Shown piece after piece: positions 17,866-26,545 of a DNA stretch of 64,000 nucleotides. Position 1 is the stretch's first letter. The number at the start of each line of letters is the position of its first letter. Source of the DNA: Actinomadura cremea (GTDB taxonomy: Bacteria; Actinomycetota; Actinomycetes; Streptosporangiales; Streptosporangiaceae); NCBI RefSeq assembly GCF_014648495.1, contig NZ_BMRF01000001.1, positions 248,001 to 312,000 on the forward strand, given 5' to 3'. A program made the position numbers and the translations under genes. The notes beneath the pieces are model-generated. The model had not been told where the DNA came from and did not search any database. It was given only the letters and a program-made list of their open reading frames with translations.

Positions 17866-19469
17866 CCCTGGTCCCCCGCGCCGATCAGCGGTGCGGCGGG
17901 CGCCGGGGCCGAGCCCGCGGCGGGCGGCGCGGGCGTCCGCGCGGCGGACGGCAGCAGCTTGGCGTAGACGCCGTCCAGGATCTCGGCCTGCCTCTCCCAC
18001 GTCCATTCGCGGAGCAGGTCGGGACGGTCGTCGTACACGGCCCGGTAGCGCCCCGGGTCGGCGAGCACCGCCTCGACCGCGCGGACGTAGTCGTCCAGGT
18101 CCTCGGCGCGGAACACCTCGCCCTGCCCGGTGCCGCGCACCATGTCGCCCATCGCCTGCACGTCGCTGACGACGATCGGCAGCCGCGCGTGCGAGTACTC
18201 GAAGAACTTCGTGATCAGCGCGATCTCGTGGTTCGGCCAGTGGTGGATCGGGATGACGCCGAGGTCGGCCGCCGCCAGGAACGGGACGACCTGGTCGAAC
18301 GGGACGTACGGCAGCAGGTGCACCCGGTCGTCGACGCCGAGTTCGGCGGCTCGGGCGACCAGCCCCCGGACGTACTCGGACCGGGCCGTCGCGACGACCA
18401 GGGCCACGTGCAGCTCCGGCAGCCGGGGCAGCGCCTCGAGCATGATGCCGAGGCCGCGCTGCACGGAGGCGCTGCCGCTGTAGACGGCGATCGGGGTGTC
18501 CGGGCCGACGCCGCACAGCTCCCGCATGTCCGGCACCGGGCCGGTGCCGGACGGCTCGCCCTCGGTGATCGGCGCGTTGAGCACGACGGTCGGCCGCTCC
18601 CGCAGGCCGTGCCCCTCGACGAGCCGGTCGGCGAGCGCCTCGGAGACCGTCAGCACCGCGTCCGCGTCGCCCGCGTACTCGCGCTCGTGCGCGCACATGG
18701 CGGGGATCCAGCGCGGCCCGATGCCCCACGGCCGGATGCCCGGCAGGAACTCGTGCGCGTCCCAGACGAGCTTCGTCCCGCGCCCCTTCGCCCGCGCCCG
18801 CCGCACGGCCCGCGCCCCGACACCGAGCATCCGGAAGTCGTTGGCGTGGACGATGTCGGGCTCCAGCTCGTCGATGACGTTCTTGTACGCGCTGTCCCAG
18901 TCCCACAGGTTGCGGTCGAGGACGCGCCAGGCGCGGTCGCCGAGGAGCCCCTGCCACATCCTGATCGTGAGCCGTTCCAGCGGGGAGTCGAGGTTCCTGC
19001 GGGCGGCGGCGAGCGAGTCGGTCTGGTGGGCGCGGACCGCGACCAGCCGCGTCTGGAACCTGGCCGCCACGCCCCGTGCCAGCAGCCAGCCCTTGCGCAC
19101 CGGGCCGCCGGTCCCGGGCGCGAGGCGGCTCGCGGCGAGGTCGGCCCGCCGGGACTGGACGAGCCGGCGCCGGTAGTCGGCGACCTTCGGGTCCCCGTAG
19201 GCGAGCGGGCGGCGCAGCGTGGCGCGCAGCACGCCGTGCCGGCCGCGCACGAGCGTGTGCCTGATCTGGACGAGCCGCACGTGGGCGCCGCCCAGCTCCC
19301 AGCCGCGCTTCCTGCCGCCGGTGCAGCCGATGAGGTGCACGTCCCAGCCGGCGTCGGCGGCCGACGTCGCCGCCTTCTGCACCCGCGAGTCGCGCGCGAC
19401 GTCGTTGTCGACGAGCATGACGATGCGGCCGCGGGTCGCGGCGGGCGCCGTCTCGTCTTCGGTTCGCAT
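17862..19469 (-). CDS. GT-B glycosyltransferase (family 4-like), long form
   Basis: 535 residues. It starts at an ATG with a GGAGAA site. N-terminal half: GRIVMLVDNDVARDSRVQKAA, then a 90-residue basic helical insert (residues about 75-165) before DIVHANDFRMLGVGARAV and LVWDAHEFLPG. C-terminal half: PIAVYSGSASVQRGLGIMLEAL, VHLLPYVPFDQVVPFLAAADLGVIP, and NHEIALITKFFEYSHARLPIVVSD, where the catalytic KFFEY Glu is seen. The last 30 residues are Ala/Pro-rich. It overlaps the next gene by 4 bases. Substrate unknown. Confidence 0.82.
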   Translation of the reverse strand: MRTEDETAPAATRGRIVMLVDNDVARDSRVQKAATSAADAGWDVHLIGCTGGRKRGWELGGAHVRLVQIRHTLVRGRHGVLRATLRRPLAYGDPKVADYRRRLVQSRRADLAASRLAPGTGGPVRKGWLLARGVAARFQTRLVAVRAHQTDSLAAARRNLDSPLERLTIRMWQGLLGDRAWRVLDRNLWDWDSAYKNVIDELEPDIVHANDFRMLGVGARAVRRARAKGRGTKLVWDAHEFLPGIRPWGIGPRWIPAMCAHEREYAGDADAVLTVSEALADRLVEGHGLRERPTVVLNAPITEGEPSGTGPVPDMRELCGVGPDTPIAVYSGSASVQRGLGIMLEALPRLPELHVALVVATARSEYVRGLVARAAELGVDDRVHLLPYVPFDQVVPFLAAADLGVIPIHHWPNHEIALITKFFEYSHARLPIVVSDVQAMGDMVRGTGQGEVFRAEDLDDYVRAVEAVLADPGRYRAVYDDRPDLLREWTWERQAEILDGVYAKLLPSAARTPAPPAAGSAPAPAAPLIGAGDQG

Positions 19470-19544
19470 TGGGTTCTCCAGTGGTGGTCGGCCGGGACCG
19501 CCGGCGTCCGAACGGAGCAGCGGGGGCGGAGCAGCGGGGGCGGA

Positions 19545-20873
19545 TCAGCGGGGGGCGCCGGCCTGGTGCGGTGGGCCCGTCCCTTCGGCCGGGGCGCCGA
19601 TGACGACGCGGTCGGCGCCCGTCCAGCGGGCCGGGTCGGTGACGCGGCGGCCGTCCACCAGCACCTTCACCCCGGGGAAGTCGGACGAGCCGAGCGTCCG
19701 GTACTCCGCGTGGTCGGCCTGGACGATCGCGGCGGTCACGGGCTCGCCCCGGTGCGGCGGGAGGTCGAGGGCCTCCAGCTCCTCCGGCGTGTACAACGGG
19801 TCGGACACGTACGGGACGGCTCCGCGCGCGCGCAGCGCCTCGACCGTCGGGAAGACGCCGGAGAACGCCGTCTCCTTCACCCCGCCCCGGTAGGCCGCGC
19901 CGAGCACCAGGACCGGGGCGCCGGTGAGGTCGCCGTAGGCGTCCGCGAGGAGGCCGGTCGCGTACGCGGGCATCGCGGCGTTGGCGTCGCGGGCGGCCCG
20001 GACGACCGTCGCCGCGGGGTCGTTCCACAGGTACATGCGCGGATACACCGGGATGCAGTGGCCGCCGACCGCGATGCCCGGCCGGTGGATGTGGCTGTAC
20101 GGCTGCGTGTTGCACGCCTCGATCACCTTGCCGGCGTCGACCCCGATCGTGTCGGCGTAGCGGGCGAACTGGTTCGCGAGGCCGATGTTGACGTCCCGGT
20201 AGGTCGTCTCGGCGAGCTTGGCCAGCTCGGCGGCCTCCGCCGAACCGAGGTCCCACACGCCGTTCGGACGGTCGAGGTCGGGCCGCTCGTCGAAGTCGAG
20301 GACCCGCTCGTAGAACGCCACGCCCCGCGCCGCGGACGCGCCGTCGACGCCGCCGACGAGCTTGGGGTAGCGGCGCAGGTCGGCGAAGACCCGGCCGGTC
20401 AGCACCCGCTCGGGGCTGAACACCAGGGGGAAGTCGGTGCCCGCCGCCAGGCCCGACCCCGCGGCGAGCATCGGCGCCCAGCGGCCGCGGGTGGTCCCGA
20501 CCGGCAGCGTCGTCTCGTAGCTGACGAGCGTCCCCGGGCGCAGCCCCGCGGCGACGGCGCGCGTCGCGGCGTCCATCCAGCCGAAGTCCGGGACGCCCGC
20601 CTCGTCGACGAACAGCGGGACGACCACGACGACCGCCTCGCACTCGGCGACGGCCGCCGCCGTGTCGGTCGTCGCGGTCAGCCGCCCGTCCGCCACCGTC
20701 TCGGCCAGGTACCGGTCCAGGTCGGCCTCGCCGGGGAACGGCTCGCGGCCGGCGTTGACGTCGGCCACCACCCGCTCGTTCACGTCGGCGCCGATCACCC
20801 GGTGCCCCCGGCGGGCGAACTGCACCGCCAGCGGGAGCCCGATCTTGCCGAGCGCGACCACGCAGATCCGCAT
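19545..20873 (-). CDS. UDP-N-acetylhexosamine 6-dehydrogenase (WbpA/WbpO/TviB family)
   Basis: 442 residues. NAD-binding N-terminus: ICVVALGKIGLPLAVQFARRGHRVIGADVN. The middle carries the FSPERVLTG motif. The catalytic cysteine is in GIAVGGHCIPVYP. The C-terminal domain has VLVLGAAYRGGVKETAFS. This set identifies the UDP-GlcNAc/ManNAc dehydrogenase branch rather than UDP-glucose dehydrogenase. It performs two NAD-dependent oxidations at C6 to give the uronic acid. The ATG at 20873 has GAGGAAGG upstream. It is the first committed enzyme of the pathway shared with the genes at 13471, 20925 and 21992. Confidence 0.85.
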   Translation of the reverse strand: MRICVVALGKIGLPLAVQFARRGHRVIGADVNERVVADVNAGREPFPGEADLDRYLAETVADGRLTATTDTAAAVAECEAVVVVVPLFVDEAGVPDFGWMDAATRAVAAGLRPGTLVSYETTLPVGTTRGRWAPMLAAGSGLAAGTDFPLVFSPERVLTGRVFADLRRYPKLVGGVDGASAARGVAFYERVLDFDERPDLDRPNGVWDLGSAEAAELAKLAETTYRDVNIGLANQFARYADTIGVDAGKVIEACNTQPYSHIHRPGIAVGGHCIPVYPRMYLWNDPAATVVRAARDANAAMPAYATGLLADAYGDLTGAPVLVLGAAYRGGVKETAFSGVFPTVEALRARGAVPYVSDPLYTPEELEALDLPPHRGEPVTAAIVQADHAEYRTLGSSDFPGVKVLVDGRRVTDPARWTGADRVVIGAPAEGTGPPHQAGAPR

Positions 20874-20924
20874 GTGCTGCCTTCCTCGCCGTCTCTGCAA
20901 CGCGTGTCCCTGCAACGCGTGTCC

Positions 20925-21995
20925 CTACAGCCGTTCCGCCCGCATGCCGGGCAGCAGCGCGGGCGCCCCCTTCACGCCGATGCCGCCGAGCACCTCGGGC
21001 GCCGCACGCAGCGAGACCGTCTCGCCCGTCCCCGCCGACTCCAGCACCGCCGCGGACACCTCGACCGTCCGCAGCCCCTGCCGCAGGGTGACGATGTCGC
21101 CCGTCCCGTCCCGGACGGCGTCGCGGAACCGCTCGTGCTCGACCATCAGCGGCTCCGGCTTCGGGATCGCGTAGCGGACCGTGTCGCCCTGCGAGACGCC
21201 GCGGAACGTCCGCAGCGCCTCCCACTCGTTGCTCACCTCGCCGTTCGCGTGGAACGTCAGGTCGGCGGTGAGGGTGTCGGCGACGAAGCAGCCGCGCTCG
21301 CCCGTCACGACCGTGGTCCGCTCCTTCAGCGGGCTCAGCCAGTTGACCAGGTGGTTCACCATCGAACCGGCCGCGAGCCGGCCGACCGCGGCGACCATGT
21401 CCTCGAACGGACGGCCGCTGCGCGCCACCGTGTGCGCGGAGATCGACACGTAGTCCTGGCCGGTGACCCACGCGGTCAGGTCGATGTCGTGGCTGGCGAG
21501 GTCCTTGACGACGCCGACGTCGGAGATCCGGTGCGGGAACGGCCCCTGGCGGCGCGTCACCACCTGGAACACCTCGCCCAGCTCGCCCGCCTCCAGCCGC
21601 GCCCGCATGCTCTGCAGCGCCGGGTTGTACCGCTCGATGTGCCCGACGCCCGCGACGAGCCCGCGCGACTCGAACGCCGTCACCAGCCGCCGCGCCGCCT
21701 CGACCGAGTCGGCGAGCGGCTTCTCGATGAGCGCGCCCACGCCCGCCTCGGCCAGCCGCAGCCCAACCTCCTCGTGCAGCGCGGTCGGGCACGCCACCAC
21801 CGCGTAGTCGACGCCGAGCGCGAGCAGCCCGTCCAGCGAGCCCAGCAGCGGCACCCCGTTCGGGGCGGTGCCGGGCCGCCCCGCCGGATCGACGATCCCC
21901 ACGAGGTCGACGCCGTCCAGCGCGGCCAGCACCCGCGCGTGGTTGCGGCCCATCACGCCGAGGCCGACCAGGCCCGCGCGCAGGGCGCCGCTCAC
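20925..21995 (-). CDS. Gfo/Idh/MocA oxidoreductase (WbpB-like)
   Basis: 356 residues from a GTG overlapping the aminotransferase stop. Rossmann motif AGLVGLGVMGRNHARVL at the N-terminus, the EKPLADSVEAARRLV segment with the Lys of the EKP motif, and VGHIERYNPALQSM. In WbpB/WlbA enzymes this protein oxidises C3 of UDP-GlcNAcA to a ketone for the aminotransferase. The downstream DIDLTAWVTGQDYVSISAH part matches the substrate domain. Cofactor NAD is expected to stay bound. It is the middle gene of the dehydrogenase-oxidoreductase-aminotransferase trio. Confidence 0.82.
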   Translation of the reverse strand: MSGALRAGLVGLGVMGRNHARVLAALDGVDLVGIVDPAGRPGTAPNGVPLLGSLDGLLALGVDYAVVACPTALHEEVGLRLAEAGVGALIEKPLADSVEAARRLVTAFESRGLVAGVGHIERYNPALQSMRARLEAGELGEVFQVVTRRQGPFPHRISDVGVVKDLASHDIDLTAWVTGQDYVSISAHTVARSGRPFEDMVAAVGRLAAGSMVNHLVNWLSPLKERTTVVTGERGCFVADTLTADLTFHANGEVSNEWEALRTFRGVSQGDTVRYAIPKPEPLMVEHERFRDAVRDGTGDIVTLRQGLRTVEVSAAVLESAGTGETVSLRAAPEVLGGIGVKGAPALLPGMRAERL

Positions 21996-23098
21996 GCCGC
22001 GCCCCCCTCGTTGACCGCGTCGGCGACGCGCGCCAGCTCCTCCCCCGTGAGGGTCGGATGCACCGGCAGCGACACCACCTCGGCGGCGGCCCGCTCGGTC
22101 TCGGGCAGGTCCCGGCGCCCGTCGGGCCTTCCGTCCTTCAGGAACGGCCCCAGCCGGTGGACGGGCGTCGGGTAGTAGACCGCGTTGCCGACGCGGCGCT
22201 CGTCCAGGTGCCGCCGCAGCGCCTCCCGGTCGCCGCGCGCCCGGATCGTGTACTGGTGGTAGACGTGCCGCGCCCCCTCGGCGACCGGCGGCGTCACCGC
22301 GCCGGTGATCTTCGCGTCGAGGAACGCGGCGTTCGCCCGCCGTGCCTCGGTCCACTCCGCGAGCCGTCCGAGCTGCACGCGTCCGACGGCCGCCGCCACG
22401 TCCGTCAGCCGCAGGTTCGCGCCGACGATCTCGTTCGCGTACCGCTCCTCCATGCCCTGGTTGCGCAGCAGCCGCAGCGTCCGCGCGGTCCCGGCGTCCG
22501 CCGTCGTGACCATGCCGCCCTCGAGCGAGTGCATGTTCTTCGTCGGATAGAAGCTGAAGCAGCCCGCCGTGCCGAGGGCGCCCGCCGGGACGCCGTCCAG
22601 TGCGGCGGCGTGCGCCTGCGCGGCGTCCTCGACGAGGGCGAGCCCGTGCCGCTCGGCGAGCGGGACGAACCGGTCCATCGCCGCCGGATGCCCGTACAGG
22701 TGGACGGGCATGATCGCCGCGGTGCGGGGGGTGATCGCCGCCGCCGCCGCGTCCGGGTCGAGGCAGAACGAGCCCGGCTCGATGTCCGCGAACACCGGCT
22801 CGGCACCGGCCAGCCGCACCACGTTCGCGGTCGCCGCGAACGTGAACGACGGGACGATCACCTCGTCCCCGGGCCCGATGCCGAGCGCCAGCAGCGCCAG
22901 GTGCAGCGCGGACGTCCCCGAGTTCACCGCGACGCAGTGCCGTCCGGCCACCAGCGCGGAGAACTCCTCTTCGAACGCGGCGACCTCCGGTCCCTGGACG
23001 ACCCGCCCGCCGCGCAGCACCCGGACCGCGGCCTCGATCTCCGCGTCGCCGATCACGGGTCTCGCCGCGGGGACGGGCTCCCCGGATTCCACGGGCAT
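21992..23098 (-). CDS. DegT/DnrJ/EryC1/StrS PLP-dependent sugar aminotransferase (WbpE-like)
   Basis: 368 residues. The ATG at 23098 was chosen because GAGGAG lies 8 bases upstream, although ATG 23113 is also in frame. Motifs of sugar 3-aminotransferases: the phosphate-binding VNSGTSALHLALLALG, the DAAQAHAAALDG Asp, and the PLP lysine in SFYPTKNMHSLEGGM. C-terminal NVYYPTPVHR-like region at GNAVYYPTPVHRL. It converts the 3-keto sugar to the 3-amino sugar with glutamate. First gene of the leftward operon that runs to 14081, with about 480 bases of non-coding DNA upstream. Confidence 0.85.
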   Translation of the reverse strand: MPVESGEPVPAARPVIGDAEIEAAVRVLRGGRVVQGPEVAAFEEEFSALVAGRHCVAVNSGTSALHLALLALGIGPGDEVIVPSFTFAATANVVRLAGAEPVFADIEPGSFCLDPDAAAAAITPRTAAIMPVHLYGHPAAMDRFVPLAERHGLALVEDAAQAHAAALDGVPAGALGTAGCFSFYPTKNMHSLEGGMVTTADAGTARTLRLLRNQGMEERYANEIVGANLRLTDVAAAVGRVQLGRLAEWTEARRANAAFLDAKITGAVTPPVAEGARHVYHQYTIRARGDREALRRHLDERRVGNAVYYPTPVHRLGPFLKDGRPDGRRDLPETERAAAEVVSLPVHPTLTGEELARVADAVNEGGAA

Positions 23099-23585
23099 GG
23101 GCACACTCCTCATGGCGGCGGCCGCGCACGGGCCGGCTCCCCCGCATGGACGGAAAAGAGCGCGCGGCAACGGCATCGCCGACCGCGAAAGTCGCGCTTA
23201 ACGGTCGGATTCTAGCTATATCCGCCTGCCCGGAGCACGCCCGCCAAAACACCGTTGCCGCACCCCGGCACAACGTGTGCCCATTCATGAGAGATTCGAG
23301 ACCCCGGACCGCTTCGCCCCTGTTCGGGAGGGGTTCCGCAGACCCGCCCGCCGCCCGCGACGGGCGGCAGGGCGGCCCCTCGCGCCGCTTTCCCGTGACC
23401 GTCGCCCGGACGTCACACGAAATTCGCCTGCATTTCGCAGGGCGGCCGCCCGATTTCCCGCGAACTTAACCCAGAATTCTCCCGAACGTCGCCGAATGAT
23501 AAATCAACCGTTCACCGTTCGTTTCGATCGTCCCCGGCGGGATGCGGCTCCTTCCCTTACCGCGACGCCGCCGCCCCGTCGGGGG
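23099..23585. other. Intergenic region between glycan and heme operons
   Basis: 487 bases without a convincing gene. It must hold the promoter of the glycan operon. A possible leftward -10 is TAGAAT (around 23210 on the minus strand), but no good -35 was found. A 7-base direct repeat ACCGTTC ACCGTTC lies at 23507-23520. The region is locally AT-richer (TGATAAATCA near 23497) than its surroundings. No iron box or clear terminator was seen. Confidence 0.5.
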
Positions 23586-24512
23586 TCAGGAGTCCGTGAG
23601 GGTGCGGTCGAGGGCGGCGGCCAGGTCGGCGTTGAGGCGGTAGGCGGTGCGGACCTCGCCGATGACGCGGTCCTGCTCGGCGGGGCTCCAGGGGGCGGCG
23701 TCGAGGAGGGCGCGGTAGCGCTCCTTCAGGACCTTCGGCCGCTCGTCGAACCGGTAGAAGCGGACACCGTCGCCGCCGCCGTCGAGGTCGTAGGCGCGGG
23801 CGACGCGGGCGCCGATGGCCTGTCCGCCGGACAGGTCGCCGAGGTAGCGGGTGTAGCCGTGCGCGACGAAGCCGCCGGGCCAGTCGAAGCACACCTCGCG
23901 GAGCCGGGCGCAGTAGGCGGCGGTGGCGTCGTCCGGCTCGACGCGGGACGCCCACCCGGGGCCGTGGAAGTGGACGAGGTCGGCCTCGAGCCCGGGGAGG
24001 CGGCGGAGCCCGGCGAGGTCGAACGGGCCCGCGACGTCGTCGCCGCGCATCCGGTCGGCGGCCTGCTCCAGGACGTCGTAGACGAAGTGGAGCTGCGCGA
24101 TGAGGGCGCCGTACTGGTCGCGGGTGAGGCGGCCGTCGAGGAGGGCGGCCATGTACGGGGTGCTCTCGGTGGCGCCGTGGTCGGGACGGGTCGCGGCGCG
24201 GAGGCGGGCCGAGAACGGTTCGGCGGCGCGGCGCGCCTCCTGGTACATGCGCACGACCTCGGCGCGCACCTCGGCGCGTCCGGTGAGCCGGCGGCTCCAC
24301 GGGATCCGGACGGCGACGTCGCGTCCGTCCGTCCGGACCGTGAAGTCGGCGCCGTCGGCGTCGAGCCCGGTCATCACGGCGGTCTCCGCGCCCGGTTCGC
24401 CGCCGAGCGTCCGGACGATCAGCACCGAGTCGGCGGCGTGGTCGTCGTTCATGTGCCGGGCGATGGCGGCGACGACGTCGGGGGTGAACGGGTCGGTGGT
24501 GGGCTCGGTCAT
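23586..24512 (-). CDS. DUF2470-heme oxygenase fusion protein
   Basis: 308 residues. Residues 1-88 are a DUF2470 domain with the HMNDDHAAD motif also found in HugZ-type heme proteins. Residues 95-308 are a canonical HO-1-type heme oxygenase: proximal His in TRPDHGATE (His112) and the distal helix YLGDLSGGQAIG near 223-234. The enzyme opens heme to biliverdin, iron and CO. The ATG at 24512 overlaps the upstream ATPase stop and has GAGGAG. As the last gene of the heme importer operon, it would release iron from imported heme in the cytoplasm. Confidence 0.88.
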   Translation of the reverse strand: MTEPTTDPFTPDVVAAIARHMNDDHAADSVLIVRTLGGEPGAETAVMTGLDADGADFTVRTDGRDVAVRIPWSRRLTGRAEVRAEVVRMYQEARRAAEPFSARLRAATRPDHGATESTPYMAALLDGRLTRDQYGALIAQLHFVYDVLEQAADRMRGDDVAGPFDLAGLRRLPGLEADLVHFHGPGWASRVEPDDATAAYCARLREVCFDWPGGFVAHGYTRYLGDLSGGQAIGARVARAYDLDGGGDGVRFYRFDERPKVLKERYRALLDAAPWSPAEQDRVIGEVRTAYRLNADLAAALDRTLTDS

Positions 24513-25351
24513 GGCGTCTCCTCGGGTGGGGCGGCCGGACGCTCGGGGAGGATGAGCGGCCGGGAGGTTCGGGGGTGCGGCAGGACCTCGACGGGGTGCC
24601 GGTACACGTCGCTGAGCAGTCCGGCGGTGAGCACCCGGCCGGGCGGGCCGCACGCGGCGACGCGCCCCCGCGACAGGACGGCGACGCGGTCGGCGTGCGC
24701 GGCGGCGAGGCCGAGGTCGTGGACGACGGCGAGGACCGCGGCGCCCCGCGCCGCCTCGGCGCGCAGCAGGGTGAGCACGTGCTCCTGGTGGCCGATGTCG
24801 AGCGCGGCGGTGGGCTCGTCGAGCAGGACGGCCGCGGTGCGCTGCGCGAGGACGCGGGCGAGCGCGGCGCGGGCCTGCTCTCCGCCGGACAGGGACGTGA
24901 ACGGCCGGTCGGCGAACGCGGCGACGCCGGCCGCCCGCAGGGCGCCGGTCACCGCGTCGTCGTCCGCGTCCTCCGCGGGCGTCCCGGCCCAGGGCGCGCG
25001 GCCCATCCGGACGACCTCCGCGACGGTGAACCCGAACGCGAGCGAGTGCCGCTGCGGGAGGACGGCCCGGCGCATGGCCTGCTCGCGCGCCGTCCACGCG
25101 TCGAGCGGGCGGCCGTGCAGGACGACCCGTCCGGACGCGACGCCGGTGTCGCCCGCGAGCGCCGCGAGCAGCGTCGACTTGCCGGCCCCGTTCGGCCCGA
25201 CGAGCACGAGCGTCTCGCCGTGCCGCAGTTCGAGGTCGACACCGGACAGGACGGCCCGGCCGCCCCGCCGGACGGTGACGTCCTCGGCGGCGAGCGCGAC
25301 CGTGCCGGGCTCGCGCGGTCCGGGCGGTCGGGGCCGCCGCAGCGCGATCAC
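24509..25351 (-). CDS. hmuV: Heme ABC transporter ATPase
   Basis: 280 residues from a GTG that overlaps the permease stop. Walker A GPNGAGKST, Q-loop LPQRHS, signature LSGGEQARAALA, Walker B AVLLDEPTAALD and H-loop AVVHDLG are all intact. It is closest in pattern to HmuV/FecE ATPases (RRAVLPQRHSLAFGFTVAEVV). Assignment to heme rather than siderophore rests on its position between a FecCD permease and a heme oxygenase, and on the HmuT-like protein upstream. Confidence 0.85.
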   Translation of the reverse strand: MIALRRPRPPGPREPGTVALAAEDVTVRRGGRAVLSGVDLELRHGETLVLVGPNGAGKSTLLAALAGDTGVASGRVVLHGRPLDAWTAREQAMRRAVLPQRHSLAFGFTVAEVVRMGRAPWAGTPAEDADDDAVTGALRAAGVAAFADRPFTSLSGGEQARAALARVLAQRTAAVLLDEPTAALDIGHQEHVLTLLRAEAARGAAVLAVVHDLGLAAAHADRVAVLSRGRVAACGPPGRVLTAGLLSDVYRHPVEVLPHPRTSRPLILPERPAAPPEETP

Positions 25352-26451
25352 GGCCGGGCCCCCGCCCGGTCGCGGCGCAGCAGCCAGAAGAAGAACGGGC
25401 CCCCGACGAGCGAGGTCAGGACGCCGAGCGGCAGCTCCTGGTAGGCGATGGAGGTGCGCGCGACGACGTCCGCGACGACGACGAGCAGCGCGCCGCCGAG
25501 CGCCGACGCCGGGATGAGCGTCCGGTGGCCGGGCCCGGCGAGCATCCGGACCAGGTGCGGGACGACCAGGCCGACGAACGCGATGATGCCGCTGAACGCG
25601 ACGGCCGCCGAGGTGGTGAGCGCGATGACCGCGATGCCGGTGAAGCGGAGCCGCTCGACGTCGACGCCGAGCTGCCGGGCGGGACGCTCGCCGAGCGCGA
25701 GGACGTCCAGGCGGCGGGCGCACGCGACCGCGACCGCGATGCCGACCGCCGCGCAGGGCGCGACGGCCGCCACGGCGGGCCACGTCGCCGACGCGAGGCT
25801 GCCGAGCTGCCACGAGGTGATGGCGCGCAGCGCGTCGTCGGTCGACACGAACATCAGCAGGCCGAGCGCGGCGGTCGCGATCGCGTTCACCGCGATGCCG
25901 GTGAGCAGCAGCGTCACCGACTCGGTGCGCCCCGCCGACCGCGACGCCCCGTACACCAGCAGAGTCGTCGCGAGCCCGGCGACGAACGCCGCGAGGACGA
26001 TCGTCCAGTTCCCGAACGCGCCCAGCCCGAACACGATCACGGTCGCGGCGCCGACCGCCGCGCCCCACGACACCCCGATCACGCCGGGCTCCGCGAGCGG
26101 GTTGCCGAACACGCCCTGCATCATCGCGCCGCCGCAGCCGAGCGCCGCGCCGGTGACGACCGCGAGCACCACCCGGGGGAACCGGACGATCCACAGCGCG
26201 TTCTCCGCCTGCGGCCCGGACGGCTCCGGGCCGACGCCGAGCCCGATCCGGTGCGCGATCGAGCCGAGCACCTCGGCGGGCGGGATGCGCACCTGCCCGA
26301 GCCCGGCCGCGACCACGACCGTCACGACGAGCGCGACGCCCAGCCCGCCGAGCAGCAGCGGCGCCGGGACCCGCCGCACGCGCCGCCCGGCGGGCCGCTC
26401 GGGCACGTCCGGACGCTCGGTCGCGGCGTCCGCATCGGTGGTCTGCGTCAT
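25348..26451 (-). CDS. hmuU: Heme ABC transporter permease (FecCD family)
   Basis: 367 residues with about ten hydrophobic segments. FecCD landmarks: RFPRVVLAVVTGAALGCGGAMMQG, then NPLAEPGVIG and the late GIIAFVGLVVPHLVR loop, which contacts the ATPase. The first 35 residues are a charged cytoplasmic tail. The ATG at 26451 has a GAGG site. It should work as a homodimer with HmuV and the lipoprotein at 26546. A 94-base gap separates it from the binding-protein gene, with no obvious promoter in it. Confidence 0.85.
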   Translation of the reverse strand: MTQTTDADAATERPDVPERPAGRRVRRVPAPLLLGGLGVALVVTVVVAAGLGQVRIPPAEVLGSIAHRIGLGVGPEPSGPQAENALWIVRFPRVVLAVVTGAALGCGGAMMQGVFGNPLAEPGVIGVSWGAAVGAATVIVFGLGAFGNWTIVLAAFVAGLATTLLVYGASRSAGRTESVTLLLTGIAVNAIATAALGLLMFVSTDDALRAITSWQLGSLASATWPAVAAVAPCAAVGIAVAVACARRLDVLALGERPARQLGVDVERLRFTGIAVIALTTSAAVAFSGIIAFVGLVVPHLVRMLAGPGHRTLIPASALGGALLVVVADVVARTSIAYQELPLGVLTSLVGGPFFFWLLRRDRAGARP

Positions 26452-26545
26452 GGCACCTCGCAGAAACGAATGATCACCCGGGCGGCCCCGCCGATCAAGA
26501 CCGCGACCGGCCGCCGGGCGGCCGCGGGCGCGGGCGTCCGGCACG

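Noticed and set aside
19545-20873. UDP-glucose 6-dehydrogenase
   Set aside because: The GGHCIPVYP cysteine motif and the neighbouring aminotransferase/oxidoreductase/acetyltransferase genes favour the UDP-N-acetylhexosamine branch.
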